The translations under genes and the position numbers were made by a program. From Streptomyces bacillaris (GTDB lineage Bacteria > Actinomycetota > Actinomycetes > Streptomycetales > Streptomycetaceae), in NCBI RefSeq assembly GCF_003268675.1, contig NZ_CP029378.1, positions 3,410,001 to 3,474,000 of the forward strand: a stretch of 64,000 bases of DNA, written 5' to 3'. Below the pieces are notes generated by a model. That model saw nothing but the letters and a program-made list of their open reading frames with translations, made no database searches and was not told the DNA's origin. Below are positions 41,757 to 50,466 of this stretch, piece after piece (within the stretch, counting starts at the first letter, position 1; every line of letters starts with the position of its first letter).

Positions 41757-43442
41757 TCATCCGAGCCGGGAGAAGTACCCCCAGCCGCCGGTCCCCACGG
41801 TCACCCCGCCCGTCCCCGCGAACGGCGTGCCGCCCGGGTGGAAGAGGAGATCGGCGGACGAGGTCGTGGTCCAGAGGTCGGCCTTCCCGTCCCCGTCCGA
41901 GTCACCGAGGGAGAGAGCGAGCGGGCGCGATCCCCTGGGCAGGGAGCCGAGCGCGGTGGGGGCGCCCAGGCTCTTCGTCCCGCTGTCGTACGTGTACTGC
42001 CTGATGTCCCCCTCCGGGTCCCGGGCCCAGACCTCGGCCTTCCCGTCGCCGTCCGTGTCGCCCGGGAGGAGGACCTCGTACTCCTTCCACTCCGGTCCGC
42101 CGATGCGCGCGGCGCTGAAGGAGAGCCAGCCGCCGTCCGCGGCGACCCGGCCCCGGTGGAGCCAGAGGCCGGTGGCGCTGGTGGCCAGGACGTCGGGGCC
42201 GCCGTCGCCGTCGATGTCGCCCGCCGCGACCGGGGAGGCGTGGGCCCAGCCGGTCTCGGACACCTTCATCACGACGCCCGGCGCGAGGTCGCCGGTGCCG
42301 GTGTTGCGGTGGAGCAGCAGCTGATCGCCCTTGCGGGCCACCACGTCCTCGTGGCCGTCGCCGTCCCAGTCGCCGCGGTGACTGACCACCGCGCCGTTCC
42401 ACTCGGGCCCGCTGCCGATCACGCGCGGGGAGCCGAAGGTGCCCCGGCCCGTCCCGGGGTAGAGGCGGAGGGTGTCGTCCTTGCGGACGGCGAGCATGTC
42501 CGGGCAGAGGTCTCCGGTCAGATCGCCCGGGACCCGGACGGCGGTCCGGGCCAGCGGCCGGGCCTCCGCCCACACCAGCTTGTGGTCCTCACCCGGCGTC
42601 AGGTCGATGTCGGCGGTCCGGGCCCGCAGCTGGGTGAAGTCCCGGCTGCCGAAGAAGGCGTGGTCGTACTTGAGCCGGTACGTGAACGGCGCGGCGGTCG
42701 CGTAGGCCGTCGGGGCGTTCCGCCCGGCGTCCGCCTCGATGAACGGGCCCGTACCGCACAGCCCCGTGCGCATCGGTACGAGCCCGGCGTGGCTGGGGAT
42801 GGCGTTGAAGTCGCCGGTGACCAGCGCGGGAGCGCCCGCCGCCCACCGCTCCATGTTGGCGAGCAGGACCGGCGTCCCGTTCAGGGGCAGCGAGGGGGAG
42901 AGATGGGTGCCGCAGGCGAGGGTGGTCCGGCCGCCGATCGGACCCTTGAGGCAGAGCATCCACCGCTGCTGCGGGACCGACGTCTCCGCGGGGTCGGCCA
43001 GGGCTCGGTAAGCGGTGAAGTCCGCGGTCTCCCCCTTCACGAAGAGCACCTGCCCGAACTTCGTCGAGCTGCCGCCCCACCGCGCGCACCCCGGGGGCTC
43101 CTGCTCACCGGCCCAGTGCGCGGTGTAGCCGACCAGCAGCTTCCGCAGGGCCTCGTACTGGCCCGTGCACATCTCCTGGAGCGCGATCACGTCGGCGGGC
43201 CCGCCCTCGGCCTCCATCCGCGACCGGAACTTCGCGGCCCAGGTGTCGGCGTCGTCCACGGTGTTCTGGCAGGTGTGCGCCCCGCAGGCGTTGTACGAGA
43301 CGGTACGCACCGGGGGCGGTGGCGCCGGGTCGGCCGCCACCTTCTGCCCGCTCCCCGCGACCCCCACCGCTCCCACGAGCAGGGCCATGCCGACGGCCAG
43401 CCGGACGGCCGCGCCGCCGCGGACTCTGTGCAGTGCTCTCAA
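41757..43442 (-). CDS. Secreted endonuclease/exonuclease/phosphatase-family protein with VCBS repeats
   Basis: A 561-aa exported protein. N-terminal signal peptide (RGGAAVRLAVGMALLVGAVGV). Residues ~45-300: EEP-fold nuclease/phosphatase domain with TVSYNACG, ADVIALQEM (catalytic Glu), the LACGTHLSPS strand, ALVTGDFNAIPS (Asp/Asn) and KLKYDHAFF (terminal Asp-His). Residues ~310-560: four to six FG-GAP/VCBS-type repeats with Ca-loop signatures DWDGDGHED, DIDGDGGPD, DTDGDGKAE and DSDGDGKAD, as in integrin-like propellers. I chose TTG 43442 with GGGTGGGG upstream; an ATG at 43535 would add 31 residues. Substrate not known. Divergent from lacI. Confidence 0.8.
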   Translation of the reverse strand: MRALHRVRGGAAVRLAVGMALLVGAVGVAGSGQKVAADPAPPPPVRTVSYNACGAHTCQNTVDDADTWAAKFRSRMEAEGGPADVIALQEMCTGQYEALRKLLVGYTAHWAGEQEPPGCARWGGSSTKFGQVLFVKGETADFTAYRALADPAETSVPQQRWMLCLKGPIGGRTTLACGTHLSPSLPLNGTPVLLANMERWAAGAPALVTGDFNAIPSHAGLVPMRTGLCGTGPFIEADAGRNAPTAYATAAPFTYRLKYDHAFFGSRDFTQLRARTADIDLTPGEDHKLVWAEARPLARTAVRVPGDLTGDLCPDMLAVRKDDTLRLYPGTGRGTFGSPRVIGSGPEWNGAVVSHRGDWDGDGHEDVVARKGDQLLLHRNTGTGDLAPGVVMKVSETGWAHASPVAAGDIDGDGGPDVLATSATGLWLHRGRVAADGGWLSFSAARIGGPEWKEYEVLLPGDTDGDGKAEVWARDPEGDIRQYTYDSGTKSLGAPTALGSLPRGSRPLALSLGDSDGDGKADLWTTTSSADLLFHPGGTPFAGTGGVTVGTGGWGYFSRLG

Positions 43443-43557
43443 GGCCCCACCCTTACGACTCAGGTCCAGACACTCCGACGCCCAACCATCCGGGCACCAG
43501 ATGTGATGATCATGTGAAGTATGGACGGTCGTCACCGAAGTCCCGCCCCCGCACGGA

Positions 43558-43573
43558 CAGGAAGCGCTCCCAG
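43558..43573. promoter_or_regulatory. LacI-family operator upstream of lacI
   Basis: CAGGAAGCGCTCCCAG: GC-centred palindrome around AGCGCT. It matches the recalled CebR site (TGGGAGCGCTCCCA) at 12 of 14 positions on the complementary strand and the locus operators (TTGAGAGCGCTCTCAA) at about 10 of 16. It lies 20 bp before a TAGGCT -10-like element at 43593-43598. Candidate for auto- or cross-regulation. Confidence 0.5.
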
Positions 43574-43657
43574 CCCCCGCCCGCCCCGGCGCTAGGCTGT
43601 AGGACGATCCGGCGACGGCCCGCGTGTCGCCGCCCCCGTCGACGAGGAGCGACCGCC

Positions 43658-44700
43658 TTGCCCGAGCAGTCCCCCGGATCCCGGCCCACCCTGGAAGCCG
43701 TCGCGGCGCGCGCGGGGGTCTCCCGGGCCACCGCCTCGCGGGTCGTCAACGGGGGCGACGGCGTCCGCAAGCCGCTGGTGGACAAGGTGCTCCAGGCGGT
43801 CGACGAGCTGGGCTACATCCCCAACCACGCGGCCCGGACCCTGGTGACCCGGCGGACGGGCGCGGTGGCCGTCGTGATCGCCGAGCCGGAGATACGGATC
43901 TTCTCGGACCCCTTCTTCTCGCAGCAGATCCGGGGCATCAGCAAGGAGCTGACCGCCCACGACACCCAGCTCGTCCTGCTGCTGGTGGAGGGGCCCGGGG
44001 ACTTCGACCGGATCGCGCGCTATCTCTCCGGCGGCCATGTGGACGGTGCGCTCGCCTTCTCCCTCCACACCGACGACCCGCTGCCCGCGATCACCCGGCG
44101 GGCGGGGATTCCGACGGTGTACGGGGGCGGCCCAGCTGGACCGCCGACCCGGGTGACCAGGCCGTTCCGTATGTCGACGCCGACAACCGGGGCGGGGCGC
44201 GGCTCGCCGTGCAGTATCTGCGGGACCTCGGGCGGCAGCGGATCGCGCACATCGGCGGGCCGCCCGACCAGACCTCCGCGATGGACCGCCTCGACGGCTA
44301 CCGGGACGTGCTCGTCGACGTGGACCCGACGCTCGTGGCCGAGGGGGCGTTCACCGTGGAGAGCGGGGAGCGGGCGATGGCGGAGCTGCTGGACCGGCGG
44401 CCCGACCTGGACGCGGTCTTCGTCGCCAACGACCTGATGGCCTCGGGCGCGCTGCGGGTCCTGCGGGAGCGCGGGGTGGCCGTGCCGGAGCAGGTGGCGC
44501 TGGTCGGGTTCGACGACATGGACTCGGTGGCGGGGACGACGGACCCGCCGCTGACCACCGTCAGCCAGGACATCGAGGGCCAGGGCCGGCTGATGGCCCG
44601 GCTGCTCCTGCGCGGCCTGGACCGGGACCGTACGGGGAACGGCCCGGCGCCGGAGTCGGTGGTCACCCCGACGACGCTGGTACGCCGCGCCTCGGCGTGA
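43658..44700 (+). CDS. LacI-family regulator of the glucan locus (frameshifted)
   Basis: Dimeric repressor of the LacI/GalR family. The N-terminal helix-turn-helix is TLEAVAARAGVSRATASRVVNGG with hinge VRKPLVDKVLQAVDELGYIPNHAARTL, then a periplasmic-binding-like sugar domain. TTG 43658 follows GAGGAG. The frame breaks at the G5 run 44123-44127: the first frame gives IPTVYGGGPAGPP, the second gives RPSWTADPGDQAVPYVDADNRGG and continues to the stop at 44700. One added G restores TVYGGRPSWTADPG and a 348-codon gene. It converges on GH81. Binding to 47789-47804 and 47953-47968 is inferred from motif type. Confidence 0.8.
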
Positions 44701-44724
44701 CACCCGGGGCGCAAGGGCGGGTAC

Positions 44725-44760
44725 GGCGGCCCCGCAGGCGCATGAGTACGGCGGGCCGCC
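44725..44760. terminator. Hairpin after lacI
   Basis: GGCGGCCC (44725-44732) pairs with GGGCCGCC (44753-44760) across a 20-nt loop, between the convergent lacI and GH81 genes. The loop is long and there is no T-run, so support is modest. Confidence 0.4.
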
Positions 44761-44822
44761 GCCCTGAGGAGCCGGAGACCCGCCGCACCGATCGTGCCCG
44801 CAGTCGAGCAGTTCACACCTGC

Positions 44823-44918
44823 GGGATGTTCTTCTCCGTCACGTCCGCACGCACGGAATGTTCCTCGCCGTCACGTCCAGACGTACGGAATGTTCCTCGC
44901 CGTCACGTCTACACGTAC
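44823..44918. repeat. Three 32-bp tandem repeats at the GH81 3' end
   Basis: Units at 44823-44854, 44855-44886 and 44887-44918, the last two nearly identical, each starting GGAATGTTC or GGGATGTTC. Unit 3 overlaps the GH81 stop codon (44909-44911). On the minus strand the units encode variants of the protein's terminal IPYV in changing frames, as if the gene end had been duplicated. Confidence 0.8.
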
Positions 44919-47770
44919 GGGATCCTGAGCACCGCCGCGTCCGTGCCCGTCTGGACCTGGGACGTGCCGTTGCCGAGCGCGTTCCAGATCTCCAGGCGGA
45001 CGGTGCCGTTCTTCAGCTCGCCCAGGCTGCCGGTGGTGGCCTGGATGCCCGCCGCCTGGGTGTACTCCTCCCACCCGTTGACCGGGTCGGTGGCGAAGTA
45101 GCGGAAGGTCTCGGTGCGGTCGAAGGTGCCGTCGCCGGTCAGGTCGTAGCTGACCCGGACCTGCGGGGCGAGCCCGACCCTGGTGCCCGCGTCGACCCGG
45201 AGGCGGAACGCGGTGGCGGCTCCGGCGGAGACCTTGCCGTTGACCCGCTTGATCTCGTAGACGTTCGGGCGGTACGGGGTGCCGTCCCGGTTGACCCCGT
45301 CGGCCGAGGCGATGGTGTCGGCGCCGGCCGGGTCGGTGGTCGCGGTGGTGAGGACGCCACCGGTCTTGAGGCGGAAGGTGTTGCCCGTGGACGGGTTGCC
45401 CGGGTCGGGGTTGCCGGGGTCGCTGCCGCCGGGGCCCGTGCTGACGGCCGTCGAACGGGCGGGCACGGACAGGGTCTTGCCGTCGGAGAAGGTCACCGTA
45501 CGGGTCGACGAACCGTGGTTGTGGGCGGTGTAGGTGCGGGTGCCGTTCTTGGAGAAGACGGCCGAGGTCGGGATGTCCCCGCTGACCGTCATCTCGGGTG
45601 CGCCGACCGCGTTGAGGGTGTTGATCCAGTGGTAGGTGTGCGCCTTGGACTCACCCTGCTCCGGCTCGTAATTCCCGTTCACGCCGTCCCACTTGGCCTT
45701 CGCGGAGGCCGGGTCGGCCAGCGCCTCGAACTCCCAGAGGAGGTCGCGCCACTCCTGGGCCGGGCCGCCGTTCTCGCGCTCCATCTCGGCGATGTTGCGC
45801 TTGATGGCCGCCTTCTCACGGGCCAGGTGGAGCGAACCACCGGTCACGGGAAGGACGTTGATGCCGTGGATCTCCTCCGGGTTGGCGGTCCACCAGGTGG
45901 CGTAGGCGCCGCCGCTGCCCCAGACCATGCCGACGGTGTCGTGGCCGAAGGAGGCGGGGAAGACCTGCTGGCTCGCGTCGAACCAGTACTGGGTGATCGC
46001 CTCGGACTCGGTCGTCAGCAGGTAACTGCCCAGGTCCCGGAGGTTGTTGTCACCGGTGGCCGAACCCCAGAGCACCAGTCCGGCACTGAGGTTGATGGAC
46101 TCCGACGAGGACTCCTGGTTGTTGCCCGCGGCGAAGCCCTGGTGGCCGGAGGCCCAGCTGTGGCCCGCGTAGACGTCGAAGCCGCGCAGGAACGGGTAGG
46201 CGGAGTCGGTACGGCTGGGGTTGGCGGTGTCGCGGATGAGGTGCTTGACCATCGTGCCCCAGGCCGAGTCGGCCGCCCAGGCCTGGTCGTACTGGGCGAT
46301 GATCGCCGCCGCGTAGACGTAGTAGCTGTAGTGGAAGTGGTGGTCGTTGAGTTCGGTGTCGCTGCCGTACGAGGCCGGGTAGCCGGTGAGGGTCTTCCAG
46401 TCCTTGTCGTAGCTGAACTCACTGGCCCCGCCCGCCGTGAACCACTCCTGGAGCCGGCCCTTCATCAGGCCGAGGAGCTTGTCGCGGGTGGCGGTCTGGC
46501 CGATCTGGTCGGCGACGGGCACCAGCTGGGCGAGCCGGCCGAGCGCCTTGCCGGTCCAGTAGGTGTCCGTGGCCCCCGAGAACGGGTCGGAGGCGTTGGC
46601 GACCTCGTTGAGGTAGCCGGTCAGCCGGGCCCGGTCGACGCCGTCGGAGACGGGCAGCGCGGGCACCACGCCGTTGTTGCGCTGGCTGGTGGTGAAGGAG
46701 GCGGACTCGCGCACCTTCATCGTGCCGCGCGGCGAGACGTACGTGTACGGGGTCAGCGCGTCGGTCGTGTGCAGCCACTGGTGGCGGTAGAGCGCCTGGA
46801 GCGTGCCGCGCTCGGTGCCCTCCCGGGCCTCGGTGGTGAGGGTGTAGGTCGCCCGGACGTTGCCGCCGGTGGTCTGCCAGGACACCTGGGAGCCGGTGAC
46901 GAAGCTGAAGGCGTACTTCCGGTAGGTCGCCAGCGCGTCCGTGGAGGGCAGCACGGCGAGCGAGAAGTAGTCCTTGCCCGCGAGCCCGGCGGTGATCGTG
47001 GTGCCGGAGATGTTCCAGTCGGCGCCGGTCGGGGCGAAGAGGGCGTAGTGGTGGCCCGCGACGGTGATGCCGAGGACGTTGCCCTGGTCGGAGAAGACGG
47101 TGGGCGTGGAGGCGGTGGTGATCCGGGCGTCGCCGCCGGACCCCTTGGCGTACACGAACGGCATGCCGTGGCCGATGGTGGCCCGGAAGGTGCGGGAGCC
47201 GTCCGCCCAGTAGGGGGTGACCGTCCAGTCGGACCAGGCGTCGGCCTTGGTGTCCGGGGAGTTCAGGCCGGTGAGGCCGACGGTGAGGTCGGCCTTGTGG
47301 GCGTACTCGTACTGCCGGCCGTCCCCGACGATCGCGGGCGTGGTCGGGTAGCCGACCTCCAGGCCGGAGGCCTTGGCCTGGTAGGTGAGCGGGTGCCCGT
47401 ACATGGGGGTGGAGTACGGGTTGTCGCCGTAGCGCTGGAAGGCGAGCGAGGACCACCAGTCGTTGGTGGGGACCGGGTTGTTCCGGGCGGCGGCGGTGAC
47501 CTTGGGGGTGACCGGGGCGCCGGTGTTGGTCGTCGGGCCCTGGGTGCCGGCGGGGCGGGAGTCGGTGTAGCTGCCGGCACCCGCGGGGATGGTGGCGGCG
47601 GCCGCGGGGGAGGCGGCGGGGCCCAGGGTGACGGCGGCCAGGGCGACGGCGAGCAGGGTCGCCGCGGCGGGCCTGACGCCGGAGCGGAACGCGGGCCCGG
47701 CTCCGGGTCTGGCTCCGGCCCGGGGAGCGGGTCTGGGGAGGGAGGTTCGCACGAGCAGCACCTCGATCAT
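44909..47770 (-). CDS. Secreted GH81 endo-beta-1,3-glucanase (laminarinase)
   Basis: Cleaves beta-1,3-glucan outside the cell. 953 aa: signal peptide (1-59, ending in ASPAAAAT), GH81 catalytic region (~90-770), a Pro/Gly/Asp-rich linker (SDPGNPDPGNPS, ~785-800) and a C-terminal beta-rich domain (~800-953) that may bind glucan. Active-site region: YGSDTELNDHHFHYSYYVYA (Asp476) and AGNNQESSSESINLSAG (Glu553, Glu557), matching the Asp/Glu arrangement of the family. The promoter (TTGACA, 47814-47843) is followed by a LacI operator. Its products would feed the divergently transcribed importer. ATG 47770 begins MIEVLLVRT. Confidence 0.9.
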   Translation of the reverse strand: MIEVLLVRTSLPRPAPRAGARPGAGPAFRSGVRPAAATLLAVALAAVTLGPAASPAAAATIPAGAGSYTDSRPAGTQGPTTNTGAPVTPKVTAAARNNPVPTNDWWSSLAFQRYGDNPYSTPMYGHPLTYQAKASGLEVGYPTTPAIVGDGRQYEYAHKADLTVGLTGLNSPDTKADAWSDWTVTPYWADGSRTFRATIGHGMPFVYAKGSGGDARITTASTPTVFSDQGNVLGITVAGHHYALFAPTGADWNISGTTITAGLAGKDYFSLAVLPSTDALATYRKYAFSFVTGSQVSWQTTGGNVRATYTLTTEAREGTERGTLQALYRHQWLHTTDALTPYTYVSPRGTMKVRESASFTTSQRNNGVVPALPVSDGVDRARLTGYLNEVANASDPFSGATDTYWTGKALGRLAQLVPVADQIGQTATRDKLLGLMKGRLQEWFTAGGASEFSYDKDWKTLTGYPASYGSDTELNDHHFHYSYYVYAAAIIAQYDQAWAADSAWGTMVKHLIRDTANPSRTDSAYPFLRGFDVYAGHSWASGHQGFAAGNNQESSSESINLSAGLVLWGSATGDNNLRDLGSYLLTTESEAITQYWFDASQQVFPASFGHDTVGMVWGSGGAYATWWTANPEEIHGINVLPVTGGSLHLAREKAAIKRNIAEMERENGGPAQEWRDLLWEFEALADPASAKAKWDGVNGNYEPEQGESKAHTYHWINTLNAVGAPEMTVSGDIPTSAVFSKNGTRTYTAHNHGSSTRTVTFSDGKTLSVPARSTAVSTGPGGSDPGNPDPGNPSTGNTFRLKTGGVLTTATTDPAGADTIASADGVNRDGTPYRPNVYEIKRVNGKVSAGAATAFRLRVDAGTRVGLAPQVRVSYDLTGDGTFDRTETFRYFATDPVNGWEEYTQAAGIQATTGSLGELKNGTVRLEIWNALGNGTSQVQTGTDAAVLRIPYV

Positions 47771-47788
47771 GGGGGGCGAAGAGCGCGT

Positions 47789-47804
47789 TCGAGAGCGCTC
47801 TCAA
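47789..47804. promoter_or_regulatory. LacI operator of GH81
   Basis: TCGAGAGCGCTCTCAA, one mismatch to the perfect 16-bp palindrome at 47953-47968. It lies 10-25 bp downstream of the GH81 -10 (minus strand), where bound repressor would block transcription. Confidence 0.8.
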
Positions 47805-47813
47805 GTGCCAAGG

Positions 47814-47843
47814 AACGTAAAACTCCTGAAACGTGAGTGTCAA
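47814..47843 (-). promoter_or_regulatory. GH81 promoter
   Basis: Minus strand: perfect -35 TTGACA (47838-47843), 18-bp spacer, -10 TACGTT (47814-47819). Confidence 0.65.
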
Positions 47844-47910
47844 GAGATGGCGCACGAGCGGCAGTTGGGCGGCGACCGGATGTAACGCCAAGCTGTTATG
47901 TGTTCGAGTC

Positions 47911-47939
47911 TTGACGGGGCGGGGGCGGTGGGGGACGCT
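47911..47939 (+). promoter_or_regulatory. Sugar-importer promoter
   Basis: -35 TTGACG (47911-47916), 17-bp spacer, -10-like GACGCT (47934-47939). The operator begins 14 bp after the -10. The -10 is only a fair match. Confidence 0.45.
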
Positions 47940-47952
47940 CCAGACGCAGGTT

Positions 47953-47968
47953 TTGAGAGCGCTCTCAA
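47953..47968. promoter_or_regulatory. LacI operator of the sugar importer
   Basis: TTGAGAGCGCTCTCAA, a perfect 16-bp palindrome with the central CG of LacI-family sites. It is 38 bp before the binding-protein ATG. Confidence 0.85.
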
Positions 47969-48005
47969 CGCGCTCGGTTCATCCCGGAGCCAAGGGAGGC
48001 TTCCC

Positions 48006-49315
48006 ATGCCCATCGCCCGAGCCGCCAAGAGAGCCAGCGTCCGCCTCGGCGCGGTCGTCCTCACCGGGGCCCTCCTCGCCGCCTGTGGATCCGGGTCCGG
48101 CGACTCGTCGGACAGCTCCGACAACGCGGGCGGGAAGATCACGCTCACGGTCGACCTCTTCGGGTCCTTCGGCTTCAAGGAGGCCGGGCTCTACGAGGAG
48201 TACCAGAAGCTCAACCCGAACGTGACGATCAAGCAGAGCGACACCCAGGACGAGGTGGACTACTGGAAGTCGCTCCAGACCCGCCTGGCGGGCGGCGGCG
48301 GGCTCGCGGACGTCCAGGGGGTGGAGGTCGGCCGGATCGCCTCGGTCACCCAGCAGCAGGCCGACAAGTTCCAGGACCTGAAGGAGTTCGGCGCCGACAA
48401 GCTCAAGGGCGAGTTCGCCGAGGCCAAGTGGCAGGCGGCGACCACCGAGGACGGCAAGATCCTCGGCCTCGGCACCGACGTCGGCCCCGAGGCGATGTGC
48501 TACCGCACCGACCTCTTCCAGCAGGCCGGCCTCCCCACCGACCGCGAGGAACTCGCGAAGAAGTGGTCCACGTGGGAGGGCTACCTGGAGCTGGGCAAGG
48601 AGTACAAGAAGAAGGCCCCCGCCAAGAGCGCCTGGCTGGACAGCGTCGGCTCGCTCTACGCGATCATGATCGGCCAGGAGAAGGAGCGTTACTACGACGC
48701 CTCCGGCGAGCTGATCTACGACAAGAACCCCGCGGTCAAGAAGGCCTGGGACACCTCCGTGGCGGCGGCCGAGGCGGACCTGAGCGCCAAGCTCGACCAG
48801 TGGTCCCCGCAGTGGAACCAGGCGTTCGCCGCCGGTTCGTTCGCCACGATCCCCTGCCCGGCCTGGATGCTCGGCTACGTCAAGGGCCAGGCCGGTGACG
48901 CGGGCAAGGGCAAGTGGGACATCGCCAAGCTGCCCGGCGGCGCCGGAAACTGGGGCGGCTCGTACCTCTCCATCCCGCGTGCGGCCAAGCACAAGAAGGA
49001 GGCGTACCAGCTGATCGAGTGGCTGACCGCCCCGAGCAGCAGGCGAAGGTCTTCCAGAAGCAGGGCAACTTCCCCTCCGCCACGGGCACCATCGAGCAGA
49101 TCGCGGACGCCAAGGACGAGTACTTCTCCAACGCCCCGATCGGCCAGATCTTCGGTGACGCGGCCAAGGAGTCCCCGGTGCAGGTGCTGGGCGTCCACGA
49201 CCAGAACGTGATGCAGCAGCTGACGAACGCGCTGAGCGAGGTCGAGCGGAAGGGCGTCTCGTCGGAGAAGGCGTGGGAGACGGCGAAGAAGGGCGTGGCG
49301 AACGTGATCGGCTGA
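48006..49315 (+). CDS. CUT1 sugar-binding lipoprotein (frameshifted)
   Basis: Substrate-binding protein of the importer, in the family of CebE and other oligosaccharide binders. Lipoprotein signal MPIARAAKRASVRLG with lipobox LAAC (Cys ~28). The N-lobe begins ITLTVDLFGSFGFKEAG. The first frame runs well into the C-lobe (WGGSYLSIPRAAKHKKEAYQLIEWLTAP) then fails at 49030-49033, a C4 run. The continuation EQQAKVFQKQGNFPSATGTIEQ to VANVIG is in another frame and ends at 49315. One extra C restores EWLTAPEQQAKVFQKQGNF. As printed the first frame would stop at 49211. GGGAGG precedes ATG 48006. Laminari-oligosaccharide specificity is inferred from the neighbours. Confidence 0.85.
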
Positions 49316-49485
49316 CCCCGGTCCGAACCGCTGCCTCTCCTCCCCTCCCCCCCTCTCCCCGTCTCTCCTGGGGCCGGTCCACCGGTGCGCACGACGGTGG
49401 CCCGGCCCCGCTCCCGTACACCCCACTCCCCTCTCCGTCTCCTCCTCTCCGCAACTGATCGCCCCCGACCCCGAAGGGCCGCACC
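49316..49485. other. Gap between binding-protein and permease genes
   Basis: 170 bp, pyrimidine-rich on the plus strand. No hairpin or promoter stands out; longer than normal between co-transcribed transporter genes. Confidence 0.35.
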
Positions 49486-50466
49486 GTGTCCCTCACCGCC
49501 ACCGCGAAGGCGGGGCCCAACCGCCCCGCCGGACCCGGACCCGGGCCCGACGACGGCCGGGCTGCAACGCTCCGGCGTACCTGGCGCAAGGCATCGCCGT
49601 ACGCCTACATCGCCCCCTTCTTCACCCTCTTCCTCGCCTTCGGCCTCTTCCCGCTCCTCTACACGGCGTTCGTCTCCCTCTACCGGGTCGAACTCCAGAC
49701 GAGCGGCGAGATGGAGTGGCGGGGCATCGCCAACTACACGGCGCTCTTCACCGACGAGTACTTCTGGACCTCGCTGCGGAACACGTTCACGATCGGCGTG
49801 CTGTCCACGGTCCCGCAGCTCGCGATGGCGCTGGGCCTGGCCCACCTGCTCAACTACAAACTGCGCGGGCGTACGTTCATCCGCACGGCGATCCTGCTCC
49901 CGTACGCGACCTCCGTCGCCGCCGCCACGCTCGTCTTCGCGCAGCTCTTCGGCCGGGACTTCGGGCTGATCAACTACGTGCTGGGGCTGGTCGGTTTCGA
50001 CCCGGTGGACTGGCAGACGGGCACGGTCGCCTCGCAGATCGCGGTGTCGACGATCGTGGTCTGGCGGTGGACGGGGTACAACGCGCTGATCTACCTGGCG
50101 GGGATGCAGTCGATCCCGCACGAGCTGTACGAGGCCGCGGAGATGGACGGGGCGTCGCGCTGGCGCCAGTTCATCCACGTCACCCTGCCCGGCCTGCGCC
50201 CCACGATCATCTTCACGGTCATCATCTCGACGATCGGGGCGACCCAGCTCTTCGGTGAGCCGCTGCTCTTCGAGGGGTCGATCTCGGGCGGGATCTCGCA
50301 CCAGTACCAGACGCTCGGCCTGTACATGTACGAACAGGGCTGGGGTTTCTTCCACTTGGGCCGGGCCGCGGCCATCGCCTGGGTGATGTTCGTCGTGATC
50401 GTGGTGCTCGTCGGGGTCAACGCCCTACTCGTGCGCCGCCGCGCTCGCAAGGAGGCCGGACGATGA
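49486..50466 (+). CDS. CUT1 sugar ABC permease (MalF/CebF-like)
   Basis: First membrane subunit of the importer. 326 aa with six predicted helices after a Pro/Gly-rich leader (1-35): YAYIAPFFTLFLAFGLFPLLYTAFVSL, SLRNTFTIGVLSTVPQLAMALGLAHLLN and the EAA-loop YEAAEMDGASRWRQFIHVTLPGLRP that contacts the ATPase. GTG 49486. Stop overlaps the next permease (ATGA at 50463-50466). As in other Streptomyces CUT1 systems, no ATPase gene is linked; a shared MsiK-type ATPase encoded elsewhere is the likely energiser. Confidence 0.93.
   Translation: MSLTATAKAGPNRPAGPGPGPDDGRAATLRRTWRKASPYAYIAPFFTLFLAFGLFPLLYTAFVSLYRVELQTSGEMEWRGIANYTALFTDEYFWTSLRNTFTIGVLSTVPQLAMALGLAHLLNYKLRGRTFIRTAILLPYATSVAAATLVFAQLFGRDFGLINYVLGLVGFDPVDWQTGTVASQIAVSTIVVWRWTGYNALIYLAGMQSIPHELYEAAEMDGASRWRQFIHVTLPGLRPTIIFTVIISTIGATQLFGEPLLFEGSISGGISHQYQTLGLYMYEQGWGFFHLGRAAAIAWVMFVVIVVLVGVNALLVRRRARKEAGR

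Noticed and set aside
43435..43442. TTGAGAGC at the start of the exported nuclease gene as a LacI half-site
   Set aside because: Only the left half matches and it coincides with the TTG start codon; no palindromic right half.
44823..44918. CRISPR-like or operator iterons at the GH81 end
   Set aside because: 32-bp head-to-tail copies without spacers and derived from the coding end; a tandem duplication explains them.
44858..47836. Very long plus-strand open frame opposite GH81
   Set aside because: Gly/Val/Arg/Asp-rich shadow typical of antisense frames in high-GC genes; the minus strand has clear GH81 motifs.
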